From NCBI GenBank assembly GCA_009911715.1, contig CP047880.1, positions 1,302,001 through 1,366,000 on the forward strand: DNA of 64,000 bases. The letters are read 5' to 3'. The notes beneath the pieces were generated by a model. That model was not told where the DNA came from. It did no database searches and saw only the letters and a list, made by a program, of their open reading frames with translations. The position numbers were made by a program, and so were the translations under genes. This DNA is from Methanomassiliicoccaceae archaeon DOK. GTDB lineage: Archaea > Thermoplasmatota > Thermoplasmata > Methanomassiliicoccales > Methanomethylophilaceae. This document shows positions 8,521 through 16,722 of the stretch, piece by piece. Positions within the stretch are counted from its first letter, which is position 1; each line of letters starts with the position of its first letter.

Positions 8521-8689
8521 ATTATACTCTTATGAAAATACATCAGAACGTAGGAAATTCATTATTGTCTGATGCAAAACGACGTATTGAAGGTGACAAA
8601 TGACTCCAATGGAACTTTTGGTTTTCACCAATAAGACCATCATGTGATGTTACCAAAGCTGTTCAGGAGTTGATTTCTAAATTTCAGAC

Positions 8690-8702
8690 CATTACCTTAT
8701 TT
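8690..8702 (+). promoter_or_regulatory. TATA box for SIR2-domain gene
   Basis: CCTTATTTAGCC lies about 28 nt upstream of the ATG at 8726, spacing that implies a leaderless or nearly leaderless transcript. Confidence 0.4.
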
Positions 8703-8725
8703 AGCCGGGTGCGTTCTTAGGAACC

Positions 8726-10399
8726 ATGTCTTCCAGAAGAGCGTCGCGTAGAAAGGATGAGAATCCACTGGAACAACGCATCGTTCCTTTGGATAAGCTT
8801 TTGAAGGAGAGGCGGGTGCCAGTTCTCTTCATCGGTGCCGGAATAACCAGGAGATACTGCAACACGGTGGGCTGGAACGAGCTCTTGGAATACATCGCAG
8901 CAAAATCAGGAATCGATCGTTTCCAACTCAACGGCATGCGCAAGAAAATTGAAAGCGACAACCCGGAGTACGATGTGAATCCCGCTCTTGCGACCGAACT
9001 CCGTAAAACTATGATCGACCTAATATCCTCTGGTAGAATCGGTCTTTCCGATTTCCCCGAACTATCCGATGACGAATGGAAAAACATGGAGACGCTGGAT
9101 CCGTTCAAGGTTCTCGTATGCAATAGGGTTTCACACATCGAACTCACGGACGATCCCAAGTTGGTCACGGAATTGAATATGTTCAGAAAACTGTCCAGAA
9201 AGATTCCAGCTGTGATTACCACGAACTATGACAGATTTCTGGAACAGGAAGTCTTCACGGACTATTCGGTTCTCGTTTTTCCAGACGACTACTACTTCAG
9301 CGACTCGGACGGGTATGGGGATATACTCAAAATTCACGGGACAGCGGAGAGACCGGACACCATCGTGATTACTACTGAGGACTATGACGGACTGAAATCC
9401 GACTCCAAGATAGTCATGTCCAGAATAACTTCTCTGATGTGTAACAACCCCATCATATTCATCGGATATTCAATGTCCGACAGCGAGATAAACGGGATCA
9501 TCACAGACATTGTAACTTCTCTGAGACAGACGGATCTGGACCGCATCAGAAACCACATGGTCAGAGTAGATGTGGATTCGAATCTAACGAAGACAGTTTG
9601 GAATCCATACCTTGTTGAACACGATGGTAAGAGGGTAGAGATCATGAACATGACTGTCCCCTCCTTGGATGTCCTCTACAACTATCTGGACAAGTTCTCC
9701 CCGACCGCCACTCCGTCAGAGATTAAGAAGTACAGAAGCATGATTCGTGAGATTGTCCTTACTGCTGATCCACAGTCCAGAAGATTGGTGTTCATTAACG
9801 AGAAGGAGATCGAAAGGGCCGGACCGGGCGAATTGGCCGTGATGTTCGCGACCGAGACGTCCCTCAAATCGTTGATGAAGGGAATCATCGGTTACGACAT
9901 ATCGGACGTTCTGATGGATGTCCTCTACGACCGCCCAGGGATGCTCGAATCCAAGACTGCTTTCCTTACCTGGGCTTCGGACAGCAGGATTTGCACAGGG
10001 AACAAGTACATCCCAGTGTTCCACTACATAATGAAATTCGGAATCTCTCTTGACGATCTCCCGGAGAATGTGTCCGTTTTTATAAACACCATGATTGCAC
10101 ATCTGGATAACAAGGTTGAACAGATGAGAGTCCAATGCTCCACGGTGACATCACTGGAAGATATTGATAGGTTCCTGTCCGGGAAGCCGAGATCCTTCCA
10201 TCGCTGCGAGGCGTTGATGTATTTCTATTCAGTCGGCATAATCAATAGGTACTCGTACAGGTCAAAACTCCAGAGCGCTTATTCGGATATCGTCAGGGAT
10301 AATGGCGAACATGCCAGGATTCCTCCGGAGCTTAGAGCGGCAATAACCTATATCGATTACAACACCTTCAAGAACTCGGAGAACAAGAGGGGCGCGTGA
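8726..10399 (+). CDS. SIR2-like domain protein, putative antiphage NADase
   Basis: 557 residues. The N-terminal ~260 residues carry the SIR2-type Rossmann motifs in order: VLFIGAGITRR (nucleotide-binding loop, GAGI at 37-40), VITTNYDRF (163-171), LKIHGTAERP with candidate catalytic His204, and IIFIGYSMSDSEI (about 243-255). The C-terminal ~300 residues are helical with no recognised domain and could be a sensor or oligomerisation part. Known SIR2-effector defence proteins (Thoeris ThsA, DSR, SIR2-Argonaute) kill infected cells by depleting NAD+. This protein has that architecture, but its trigger is unknown. It sits between giant surface genes next to an AbiH gene on the same strand. Lower GC and plainer codon use than its neighbours suggest transfer. 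Confidence 0.8.
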   Translation: MSSRRASRRKDENPLEQRIVPLDKLLKERRVPVLFIGAGITRRYCNTVGWNELLEYIAAKSGIDRFQLNGMRKKIESDNPEYDVNPALATELRKTMIDLISSGRIGLSDFPELSDDEWKNMETLDPFKVLVCNRVSHIELTDDPKLVTELNMFRKLSRKIPAVITTNYDRFLEQEVFTDYSVLVFPDDYYFSDSDGYGDILKIHGTAERPDTIVITTEDYDGLKSDSKIVMSRITSLMCNNPIIFIGYSMSDSEINGIITDIVTSLRQTDLDRIRNHMVRVDVDSNLTKTVWNPYLVEHDGKRVEIMNMTVPSLDVLYNYLDKFSPTATPSEIKKYRSMIREIVLTADPQSRRLVFINEKEIERAGPGELAVMFATETSLKSLMKGIIGYDISDVLMDVLYDRPGMLESKTAFLTWASDSRICTGNKYIPVFHYIMKFGISLDDLPENVSVFINTMIAHLDNKVEQMRVQCSTVTSLEDIDRFLSGKPRSFHRCEALMYFYSVGIINRYSYRSKLQSAYSDIVRDNGEHARIPPELRAAITYIDYNTFKNSENKRGA

Positions 10400-10683
10400 G
10401 CATCTGTACTCTCTCACACTTGGTGCAAGGTTGCAGAGCCCACGCTTAACAGTCTGACAAACCTTTACTTGAATAAAAACGGTGAGTACAAACTATTTTT
10501 GTGGTAGATTGACCATCCTCTCTCACCATGAGAAGTCCGTGTGATTCACTTGACCGATTCAAGAAAGATCCATAATGTCAGATTTGGCCCTGATGGCATA
10601 ACCGCAAAACTCCAAAGACCGCTGTATTGGAGGGAGCCCCATCGGATGACGGCACATACATCGGGAGCGGCGGAGGGGAACGG

Positions 10684-11688
10684 ATGAGGACGCTCTACAT
10701 CATCGGCAACGGATTCGACCTGGCCAACGGGGTCAGGTCATCGTACAGGGACTTCAGGGAGCACCTGCTGTCCCTGGGCCCCGAAGGCGTCCGCATGGCG
10801 GTGACTCTGGAGTCCTACCTCGGGTCGTCCCCCGACCTGTGGGGCGACTTCGAGGAGAGCCTCGGGTTCCTGGACCGCGGCATGGCCATGGACTCGGTTG
10901 ACGACGCCTTTGATAATGACAAGGACGCAGAAGGGTGCGTGGAGAGGGGCCTCGCCGGGGTCACAAGCATCGAGGAGGAGCTCCCGCGCCTGTTCCGCTC
11001 CTGGCTGCGCACGCTCCGCGCCGAGGGGTCCGTGTGGGAGCCGCCGGTCCCGCTGGACCCGGACGGGGCGTACATCGACTTCAACTACACCGACCTGCTG
11101 GAGAGCAGGTACGGGATCCCCCGCGGGAACATCCTGTACATCCACGGAAGCGTGGCGGAGGGCGACGGCAGCATCGTGATGGGGCACGGCTCCGACCCGG
11201 ACAGGTCATACGGGGAGTGGGTGTCGTCCCTGCGGGACGACCCCTCCTACCGCCCCTATGTCAGGGACGCCGACGGGGAGGTGTCCAGGAACACCAGGCT
11301 CTCGGCCCAGGCCTACGGGGAGTACCCGGTGAGGGACGGCGAGTGGGGGTGCGACTCCAGGCGCAGGGCGATGGAGATCGCGAAGGCCGGGATAGAGGAG
11401 TACTTTGGGATTACGGCGAAGAGGTGCCAGGACGTCATAGAAAGGAACCGCGGGTTCTTCGACTCGCTCCGCGACGTGGGGCGCGTGGTCGTGATCGGGC
11501 ACTCGCTGTCGCCCGTTGACATGCCGTACTTCAGGGAGATCATCAGGTGCAGCGGCAGCCCCGACGACATCATGTGGGAGGTGTGCTACCGCAGCAGGAG
11601 GGCCAGGGCGGAGAGGTTCGCTGAGGACCTGGGGCTCGACCCGTCCAGGGTGAGGTACGTCTGCACCCTGCCCGGGGATCGGGAGTGA
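10684..11688 (+). CDS. AbiH family abortive-infection protein
   Basis: 334 residues from the ATG at 10684, chosen because it has a good ribosome site (GGAGGGGAAC) and begins with the family signature MRTLYIIGNGFDLANGVRSS; a longer frame from 10627 adds only low-complexity residues. AbiH motifs follow in order: WGDFEESLG, YIDFNYTDLLE (133-136 FNYT), ILYIHGS (His154), and VVVIGHSLSPVDMPYF (268-283). AbiH was described as a lactococcal phage abortive-infection gene; its biochemistry is poorly known. The motif order (IGNG, FNYT, IHG, IGHSxSxxD) parallels that of the upstream SIR2 protein (GAG, TNYD, IHG, GYSxSD). The two genes are 284 bp apart, same strand, probably separately promoted. Confidence 0.88.
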   Translation: MRTLYIIGNGFDLANGVRSSYRDFREHLLSLGPEGVRMAVTLESYLGSSPDLWGDFEESLGFLDRGMAMDSVDDAFDNDKDAEGCVERGLAGVTSIEEELPRLFRSWLRTLRAEGSVWEPPVPLDPDGAYIDFNYTDLLESRYGIPRGNILYIHGSVAEGDGSIVMGHGSDPDRSYGEWVSSLRDDPSYRPYVRDADGEVSRNTRLSAQAYGEYPVRDGEWGCDSRRRAMEIAKAGIEEYFGITAKRCQDVIERNRGFFDSLRDVGRVVVIGHSLSPVDMPYFREIIRCSGSPDDIMWEVCYRSRRARAERFAEDLGLDPSRVRYVCTLPGDRE

Positions 11689-12401
11689 CGCCCGTCGCTG
11701 AACCCCGCGAACATACGCATCCGGATTGTGCTGCAGACTGCGACATCCTTTCTCAGTACACAGCATCGAAACGGAACGCATCGGTCTGGAGTCTGGAACG
11801 TATCCGCATCCGACATCCCGGCTCTGAACCGATCGTTCTCCCCGAGGCCGTTCGGGTCCGGGGTTATGATCATCGTTTATATCACTGACATAAAGATGAC
11901 TATGACTGTGATGTTAACGATGATGTTTTGATCGAATCGTGACCGTATCGACGGCATGCGATTCGTCCGAATCCTGCTTGGATTCGAGATGTCTGGCTCT
12001 GTCACCGACCACGCTCGGATTGATGGGGTTCCGACTATGGTCATCGATGGTGTTTAGCTGAAGAGTACTGATCATAACTGATTGAATCATGACTCTCGAA
12101 GTCGGATGCACGGGCTCGGAGCCACGCCCGCATCGATCGCCGTTGCACATCCATTCTAATGAGATGAAGAGGCCCATCCATAGTGGCTGCATCCTGTGAT
12201 ATTGCCCGAGTCCAGGGTGGGCAATCCTGACTCCGATCCGGGTATGTTCATGCACCGCACGGGCGAGGCAGTTGATCGCAGCAAGAGTCACTGCCATGAC
12301 CCGGTCCGCCTGAAGGGGGAGCTTGGAACGAACCTCGGCGAGCTCCTGATAGGCATGCGCTCGGAGAGGGGTAGACAAGACCGCTGATGACGGATCCGAT
12401 G
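11689..12401. other. intergenic stretch without a convincing gene
   Basis: About 710 bases between the AbiH gene and a winged-helix gene. A 163-codon frame on the minus strand (12405-11914) starts with an ATGA overlap on the winged-helix stop, but its residue composition is irregular, it matches no family I recognise, and the two related winged-helix genes have no counterpart downstream. It may be decayed sequence. No hairpin element or repeat seen. Confidence 0.4.
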
Positions 12402-12698
12402 TCATAGCAAGTCCTCATCGACACCGTGCCTGAGGGTCTCCTCTGCCTCCAACAGAAGGCAGACGATCCTCCGACCCTTCTCGGTGAGCGTCAACACGCA
12501 TCTGTTCCCTTTTCCAGCTGGCTCCATGATCAGAAGGCTCTCGTCACAGAGCATGTCGATCTTCTCCCTGGTGTGGGCGTTGCGGGAGACTTTCCGGTAG
12601 ATGTCCGATCTGAGGCACATCGGATGATCGTGCACGTAGAGCAGGATGTCCACGGTGTTGGCGGACTCCAAGAGCCCTCCGATCCTTGTTCTGCTCAT
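12402..12698 (-). CDS. winged-helix regulator after giant gene B
   Basis: 98 residues. The layout is of a single winged helix-turn-helix domain: an N-terminal helix (TRIGGLLESANTVDILLYVHDHP), the recognition region (RSDIYRKVSRNAHTREKIDML), then a wing strand pair ending LTLTEKGRRIVCLL. It is clearly paralogous to the genes at 29752 and 40974 (shared ESAN-VDIL, RNAHT-EKI, L-LTEKGR). All three lie directly downstream of a giant surface gene, same strand, with the start 30-34 nt past the conserved hairpin. Probably a DNA-binding regulator of the surface genes or of itself (inference from position). No strong Shine-Dalgarno. Confidence 0.8.
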   Translation of the reverse strand: MSRTRIGGLLESANTVDILLYVHDHPMCLRSDIYRKVSRNAHTREKIDMLCDESLLIMEPAGKGNRCVLTLTEKGRRIVCLLLEAEETLRHGVDEDLL

Positions 12699-12728
12699 GC
12701 TATCGTCGAATAAGAAAAGGGGGAAATC

Positions 12729-12837
12729 GGATCCGGCCCCTTAACTCCGGATCCTTGTTTGTCATTCAGGTCTCTGTGAGGATTCACGTTCTCTCAACGT
12801 GCGAGCAGATGTTCCCGTTCGTCTGACGTTCGAACCC
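12729..12837 (-). repeat. conserved 3' element, copy B (before wHTH gene)
   Basis: Terminal hairpin GGATCCGG (12729-12736) / CCGGATCC (12747-12754) on the plus strand; the sense-strand loop is AGTTAAGGGG. The stem differs from the other copies at most positions but remains perfectly paired. The upstream block reads ACGTTGAGAGAACGTGAA, where paired positions change together relative to copy A. The hairpin ends 30 nt before the wHTH start codon. Confidence 0.85.
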
Positions 12838-12862
12838 TTAGAGCAGTTGTTTTTCAGTGCGT

Positions 12863-15800
12863 TCAGCTCCTCATGAGCCTTGTGGCGACGATGATCGCCA
12901 TGATGACGATGAGGATGACCAGGACGATTAGGAGGTAGTCGGTGAGTCCGAGGCTGCCGGAGTCTCCACCGTTCTCAATGACGACCTGTCCTGAGGACGG
13001 GACGGCACCGGAGACCATCAGAGTGAACGTCGTCATGTCGGAGGTGATCTCGATTGTGCCTCCGTTCTTCACAGTCTGTCCGTTGAAGGTGATGGTGGCG
13101 TTTGTTCCATCGTATCCCGTGGTGACATCGAACGAGATCACATGGGTCCCTACTCCAAGCTGGTATCCCACATTCGGGTCCCATGCGAGACTGTCGATGT
13201 AAAGGTTCAGACCGGTTCCAACGGAGATGACTCCTGTCACAAGTGCAGGCTCCATTCCGATGTAGATGTTCTCGTAGTCTCCGATCTCGAAGTTGCCCTT
13301 TACTGCTGCGAGCTTCTCCTTGAAATCTGAGAAGTCGTAGGTGTCGTTCTGGGCGTCATAGATGATGCCCTTGAATCCGTCGATGACCCCAATCAGCTCG
13401 TTGTAGATGGTGTTCCCTTCAGACTTGAAGTCGTTGATGCAGTCGGTCATTCCCTCGTCGACGTAGAACTTGGCGGTGTCATACCTGACGCCGTTGACTT
13501 CGGTCATGAGGAGGATGAGCTCACCGTAGACGCCATCCTTGGCGTAGACCGTCGCAACCTCGTTTCCGTTGACGAAGAACTTGGTGCTGTTGATGGTGGT
13601 GGATCCAGGCGCGACGATCTTCACTCCGCTGACATCGGATCCAGGGTAGGCGACGATGGCCTCTGCGTTAACGTCACCGGAGATCGTTCCGTTGATGAGT
13701 CCTACGACGTAGGATGCGGAAGCTCCCTCCTGGGAGGCGACTGTTCCGTTGACCATGGTGACTACCTTGTTCACGAAGGTTCCGGTTCCGGTGATGTTGA
13801 CGGTTCCGTTGATGTATGCGACATCAGCAGTGAGGTCGCCGTTGACAGTGACGGTTCCGTTGACCTTCAGTCCTGCAAGACCGGATACGACAGAATCGGT
13901 GAAGAGAGGCATGTTTCCGGATGTTGTGTTGAATCTGTATCCGGGGTTGGTGCCGGCGATGAGGCTGCCCTCGTCCCTGATGACGAGCTCTGCGCCCTCG
14001 GCGACGGTCATGTTGTCCGTGTTGTAAGTGGCAGTGATGTACACGGTGCCGGATACGATGGTGATGGCACCGTCGGAGGTGGCAACGCCTCCACTGGTCC
14101 TGTTCATGGATGCGATCTGCATCTGGTAGGTCGTCTCCTCGTCTGTACCGATCGCGACATTGGAGATTGTGGCATCCTTGTTGGCGTCCAGAGAGATGGT
14201 CGCGCCTCCAGCGGTGATGCTGCCGGTCAGGTCCCCATTGTATGTGTTGACTGTGACCTTTCCGGAGAGGGTGATGGTTCCAGCTACGGCGGAGTCGTCG
14301 GAGTTGTTGTAGATGTACACGGTCTGGTCAAGTCCCTCTGGGGCTGTGAATGTGACATCACCCATGTTGACCTTGCCGTAGAAGACGATGGTTGTGGTTG
14401 TGGAGGACGCATCGGCTGCGACGGAGGCGGAGGAGATGAAGTTGCCCTCGACCTCGCCGACGGTTCCGTTGAAGTAGGCGCCGTCGAGGATGTCGCTGTC
14501 GGTGCTCCAGTCATTCCAATTGATGAAGTTAGCATCGTTCACATTGGAGATGTAGTTGTTCACAACGATGTTGCCGTTCTCGGCACCGGCCTTGTCGGAT
14601 TTAGTGAGCTGGAACTGGGTTCCGCTCATGTTCAGGACTCCGTTGACAGTGAACGTGGCGCTCTCCACGATGATTCCGGGAGTGTCAGCAGCTGTGTCAT
14701 CCACAGTGCCGTCGGCGACGACAGTGACTCCCTCGGGAATGGTCAGGTTCTCGTCGATGGTGACGGTTCCGTTGAGGTTGATGGTCTCGCCGGACTGGGC
14801 CTCGGAGAGCGCGATCTTGAGCGTGGTGTATGTGTAGATTGTCTCGGTGTCGGTGTCCGTGGTCTTCTTGACCTCGTACTTCATCTGATCCTCGTTGATG
14901 TTGGTGTCGTGATCGACGAGTTTGCCGAGGACGTACATTCCGCTCCATGTGCCCTCGAACTCAAGGGACGCATCTGCAGAGACTGTGACGGTGGCTCCCT
15001 CGGCGACGATGGCTCCACAGAGGACGGTAACATCGGTGTCGTCGGGGATTGTGACATCAGAGCTGATGACGTAGCTTCCGCGTCCGTCATCGGGGTTCTG
15101 TCCGGTGTACCAGGAGTTGGCGAGTCCGCAGATGTAGACGTCGGTGACGCCTCCGGCGACGGAATCAGTGATCGCGGTCTGGAGGTCTGTGATGTGTGTG
15201 ATGCCGTTGTCGTCCTCCCAGAATGCTCCGTAGACGGCGAATTTTCCATCCACGGCCGAGTTATTGTCGATGTTGACGGAACCGCCGTTGACTGCGAGTA
15301 TTCCCCTGTCGTTGTTGTTATTCTGAGAAACAACAGCGTTCGCATCCAGAGTCATCTTTCCGACGACTTCGATGGTTCCCTGAATGGTATTGACTTCGGT
15401 TGCAGTTTCAGGAGATTTGATGTTCAGCTCTCCGTTGAGGAGGACATATGTTCCAGAGGTAACATTGAACTTGGCCGTGTCCTCGACGGTCAGCTTACCG
15501 CCAATTACGACGGTTCCCTGTACGAAGTCGTTGTACATATGGGACACTGTGGCTTTTGCCGCATCTTCGGATGTGTAGTATCCAGAGAGATCGTTGCCGT
15601 TAAGGGTGATGCTTCCATCGGCGACTGTTCCGTCGATGTTGAGCATGTACTGCTTGATGAGTGTGGTTCCATCAGCGTCCTTCTGATAAGCGTTGATGTT
15701 GCTGGTAGTGGTGGTGAATGTCAGATTGGAAACGTCCTTTGTACCAGCAGTTGTGTTACTGATCTCGATGGAGGCATCGGAGACAACGGTGCCGGTTCCA

Positions 15801-16405
15801 TAGGAAGAGACTGTGAAACCACTGTCGGAGAGGCCGTTGAACTTGAATGTTCCTCCAACGGCGATGTTGGCGTCGATGTTGGAGATGGAGGCGTTCTTCT
15901 TGACCTCAAGGGTTCCTCCGTTGTTGATGAAAATCTGCCTGTCAGAAGCATCAGATGTGATGATTCCGCTGTTTGTAGCTGTGAGTTTTCCGTTGACTAC
16001 GACAGCGTTAGACTCGATATCGGTGGTGGACTCCCCATTAATGGCAAATGAAGAGCCTTTATTGACCTCTACTTCTCCATTGATTGTAACGAGGCCACCA
16101 GTTACTGTAATCTTACCTCCGTTCTGAAGGGTGATTGTGACGCCTTCGTCGACCATGAAGTTTCCGTTCATGATCTGGAGGTCTCCCGCACCGCTAATTG
16201 TTAGGTCTTCGACGACCCTGATGTTAACATTATTGAATGGCTGGGGAGCGGTCAGGGTGTTAGCTCCGTAGATCTGATAATCGTCATTAGACGCCGCATT
16301 GCTCTCCTCAGAAAAGAGGAGTGCAGAGCCAGCAAACACCATGGCGAGCACAGCTACCAGAGCGAAGAGTTTCACTCCGTTCGTTTTGTTCATTATAGCA
16401 TTCAT
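12863..16405 (-). CDS. giant adhesin-like surface protein B
   Basis: 1180 residues, the smallest of the six. The signal peptide is of the NKTNGVK class (about residues 1-38). The body is a Gly/Thr/Asn-rich beta-solenoid with many VNGTL/VNGxL turns. A long repeat YTTLKIALSEAQSGETINLNGTV sits near residue 525 and is followed by ENLTIPEGVTVVADG, the unit also found in the paralogues. A pre-anchor module (KFFVNGNEVATVYAKDG), an Ig-like domain (GTGLNLYIDS...VGTHVISF...ATITFNGQ) and the tail GLTDYLLI-TM-RLMRS (about 1152-1180) close the protein. Anchored extracellular protein by architecture; ligand unknown. Third gene of the tandem array D-C-B. Confidence 0.9.
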   Translation of the reverse strand: MNAIMNKTNGVKLFALVAVLAMVFAGSALLFSEESNAASNDDYQIYGANTLTAPQPFNNVNIRVVEDLTISGAGDLQIMNGNFMVDEGVTITLQNGGKITVTGGLVTINGEVEVNKGSSFAINGESTTDIESNAVVVNGKLTATNSGIITSDASDRQIFINNGGTLEVKKNASISNIDANIAVGGTFKFNGLSDSGFTVSSYGTGTVVSDASIEISNTTAGTKDVSNLTFTTTTSNINAYQKDADGTTLIKQYMLNIDGTVADGSITLNGNDLSGYYTSEDAAKATVSHMYNDFVQGTVVIGGKLTVEDTAKFNVTSGTYVLLNGELNIKSPETATEVNTIQGTIEVVGKMTLDANAVVSQNNNNDRGILAVNGGSVNIDNNSAVDGKFAVYGAFWEDDNGITHITDLQTAITDSVAGGVTDVYICGLANSWYTGQNPDDGRGSYVISSDVTIPDDTDVTVLCGAIVAEGATVTVSADASLEFEGTWSGMYVLGKLVDHDTNINEDQMKYEVKKTTDTDTETIYTYTTLKIALSEAQSGETINLNGTVTIDENLTIPEGVTVVADGTVDDTAADTPGIIVESATFTVNGVLNMSGTQFQLTKSDKAGAENGNIVVNNYISNVNDANFINWNDWSTDSDILDGAYFNGTVGEVEGNFISSASVAADASSTTTTIVFYGKVNMGDVTFTAPEGLDQTVYIYNNSDDSAVAGTITLSGKVTVNTYNGDLTGSITAGGATISLDANKDATISNVAIGTDEETTYQMQIASMNRTSGGVATSDGAITIVSGTVYITATYNTDNMTVAEGAELVIRDEGSLIAGTNPGYRFNTTSGNMPLFTDSVVSGLAGLKVNGTVTVNGDLTADVAYINGTVNITGTGTFVNKVVTMVNGTVASQEGASASYVVGLINGTISGDVNAEAIVAYPGSDVSGVKIVAPGSTTINSTKFFVNGNEVATVYAKDGVYGELILLMTEVNGVRYDTAKFYVDEGMTDCINDFKSEGNTIYNELIGVIDGFKGIIYDAQNDTYDFSDFKEKLAAVKGNFEIGDYENIYIGMEPALVTGVISVGTGLNLYIDSLAWDPNVGYQLGVGTHVISFDVTTGYDGTNATITFNGQTVKNGGTIEITSDMTTFTLMVSGAVPSSGQVVIENGGDSGSLGLTDYLLIVLVILIVIMAIIVATRLMRS

Positions 16406-16440
16406 AGGAACACATGACGAATCCTTCCTAAACGGCGTGA
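16406..16440 (-). promoter_or_regulatory. conserved start-proximal leader, giant gene B
   Basis: Same block as before giants A and C: ACGCCGTTTAGGAAGGATTC then GTCATGTGTTCCT immediately before ATG. A TATA-like CTATACAAATC lies further upstream (minus strand, about 16553-16543), giving an inferred leader of ~110-120 nt. Confidence 0.6.
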
Positions 16441-16539
16441 AACAAGAAGTTTCTACATTGAATCCGACCAGCTGCGGTTTGAAAATCGTCAGAAAACATG
16501 CTGAAATCGTCTTGAAATCGGTTCAGAGGAACAGATGCT

Positions 16540-16556
16540 CGATGATTTGTATAGTT
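16540..16556 (-). promoter_or_regulatory. TATA box region for giant gene B
   Basis: Minus strand CCCGAACTATACAAATC, with an A-rich BRE-like start and TATA core, lies between the 3' hairpin of giant C and the start of giant B. The same sequence recurs upstream of giant C near 21812, within a duplicated ~300-bp intergenic region. Confidence 0.5.
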
Positions 16557-16580
16557 CGGGAAAGGGTAAAATGTAAGGTG

Positions 16581-16697
16581 GAGGGACGGCCCCTTAACTC
16601 CGTCCCTCTCGTTTGCTGTTCAGGTTTCCGTGGGTTCACGCTCTCTCAACGTGGGAGCAGATGTACTCGGTTTTTCACGTTCTCTGTCGTTCAACCC
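16581..16697 (-). repeat. conserved 3' element, copy C (between giants C and B)
   Basis: Hairpin GAGGGACGG (16581-16589) / CCGTCCCTC (16600-16608), sense loop AGTTAAGGGG. The second conserved block reads CACGTTGAGAGAGCGTGAA, again with matched changes (CACG/CGTG instead of GCG/CGC). The GGGTTGAACG box is at 16697-16688. Here the element is followed by the promoter of the next giant gene, not a wHTH gene. Confidence 0.85.
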
Positions 16698-16722
16698 TTT
16701 CTTCGTTCGGTTTACGTTACAT

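Noticed and set aside
11914-12405. 163-codon minus-strand ORF overlapping the end of the wHTH gene by ATGA
   Set aside because: Irregular composition, no recognisable family, and no equivalent behind the two other wHTH genes.
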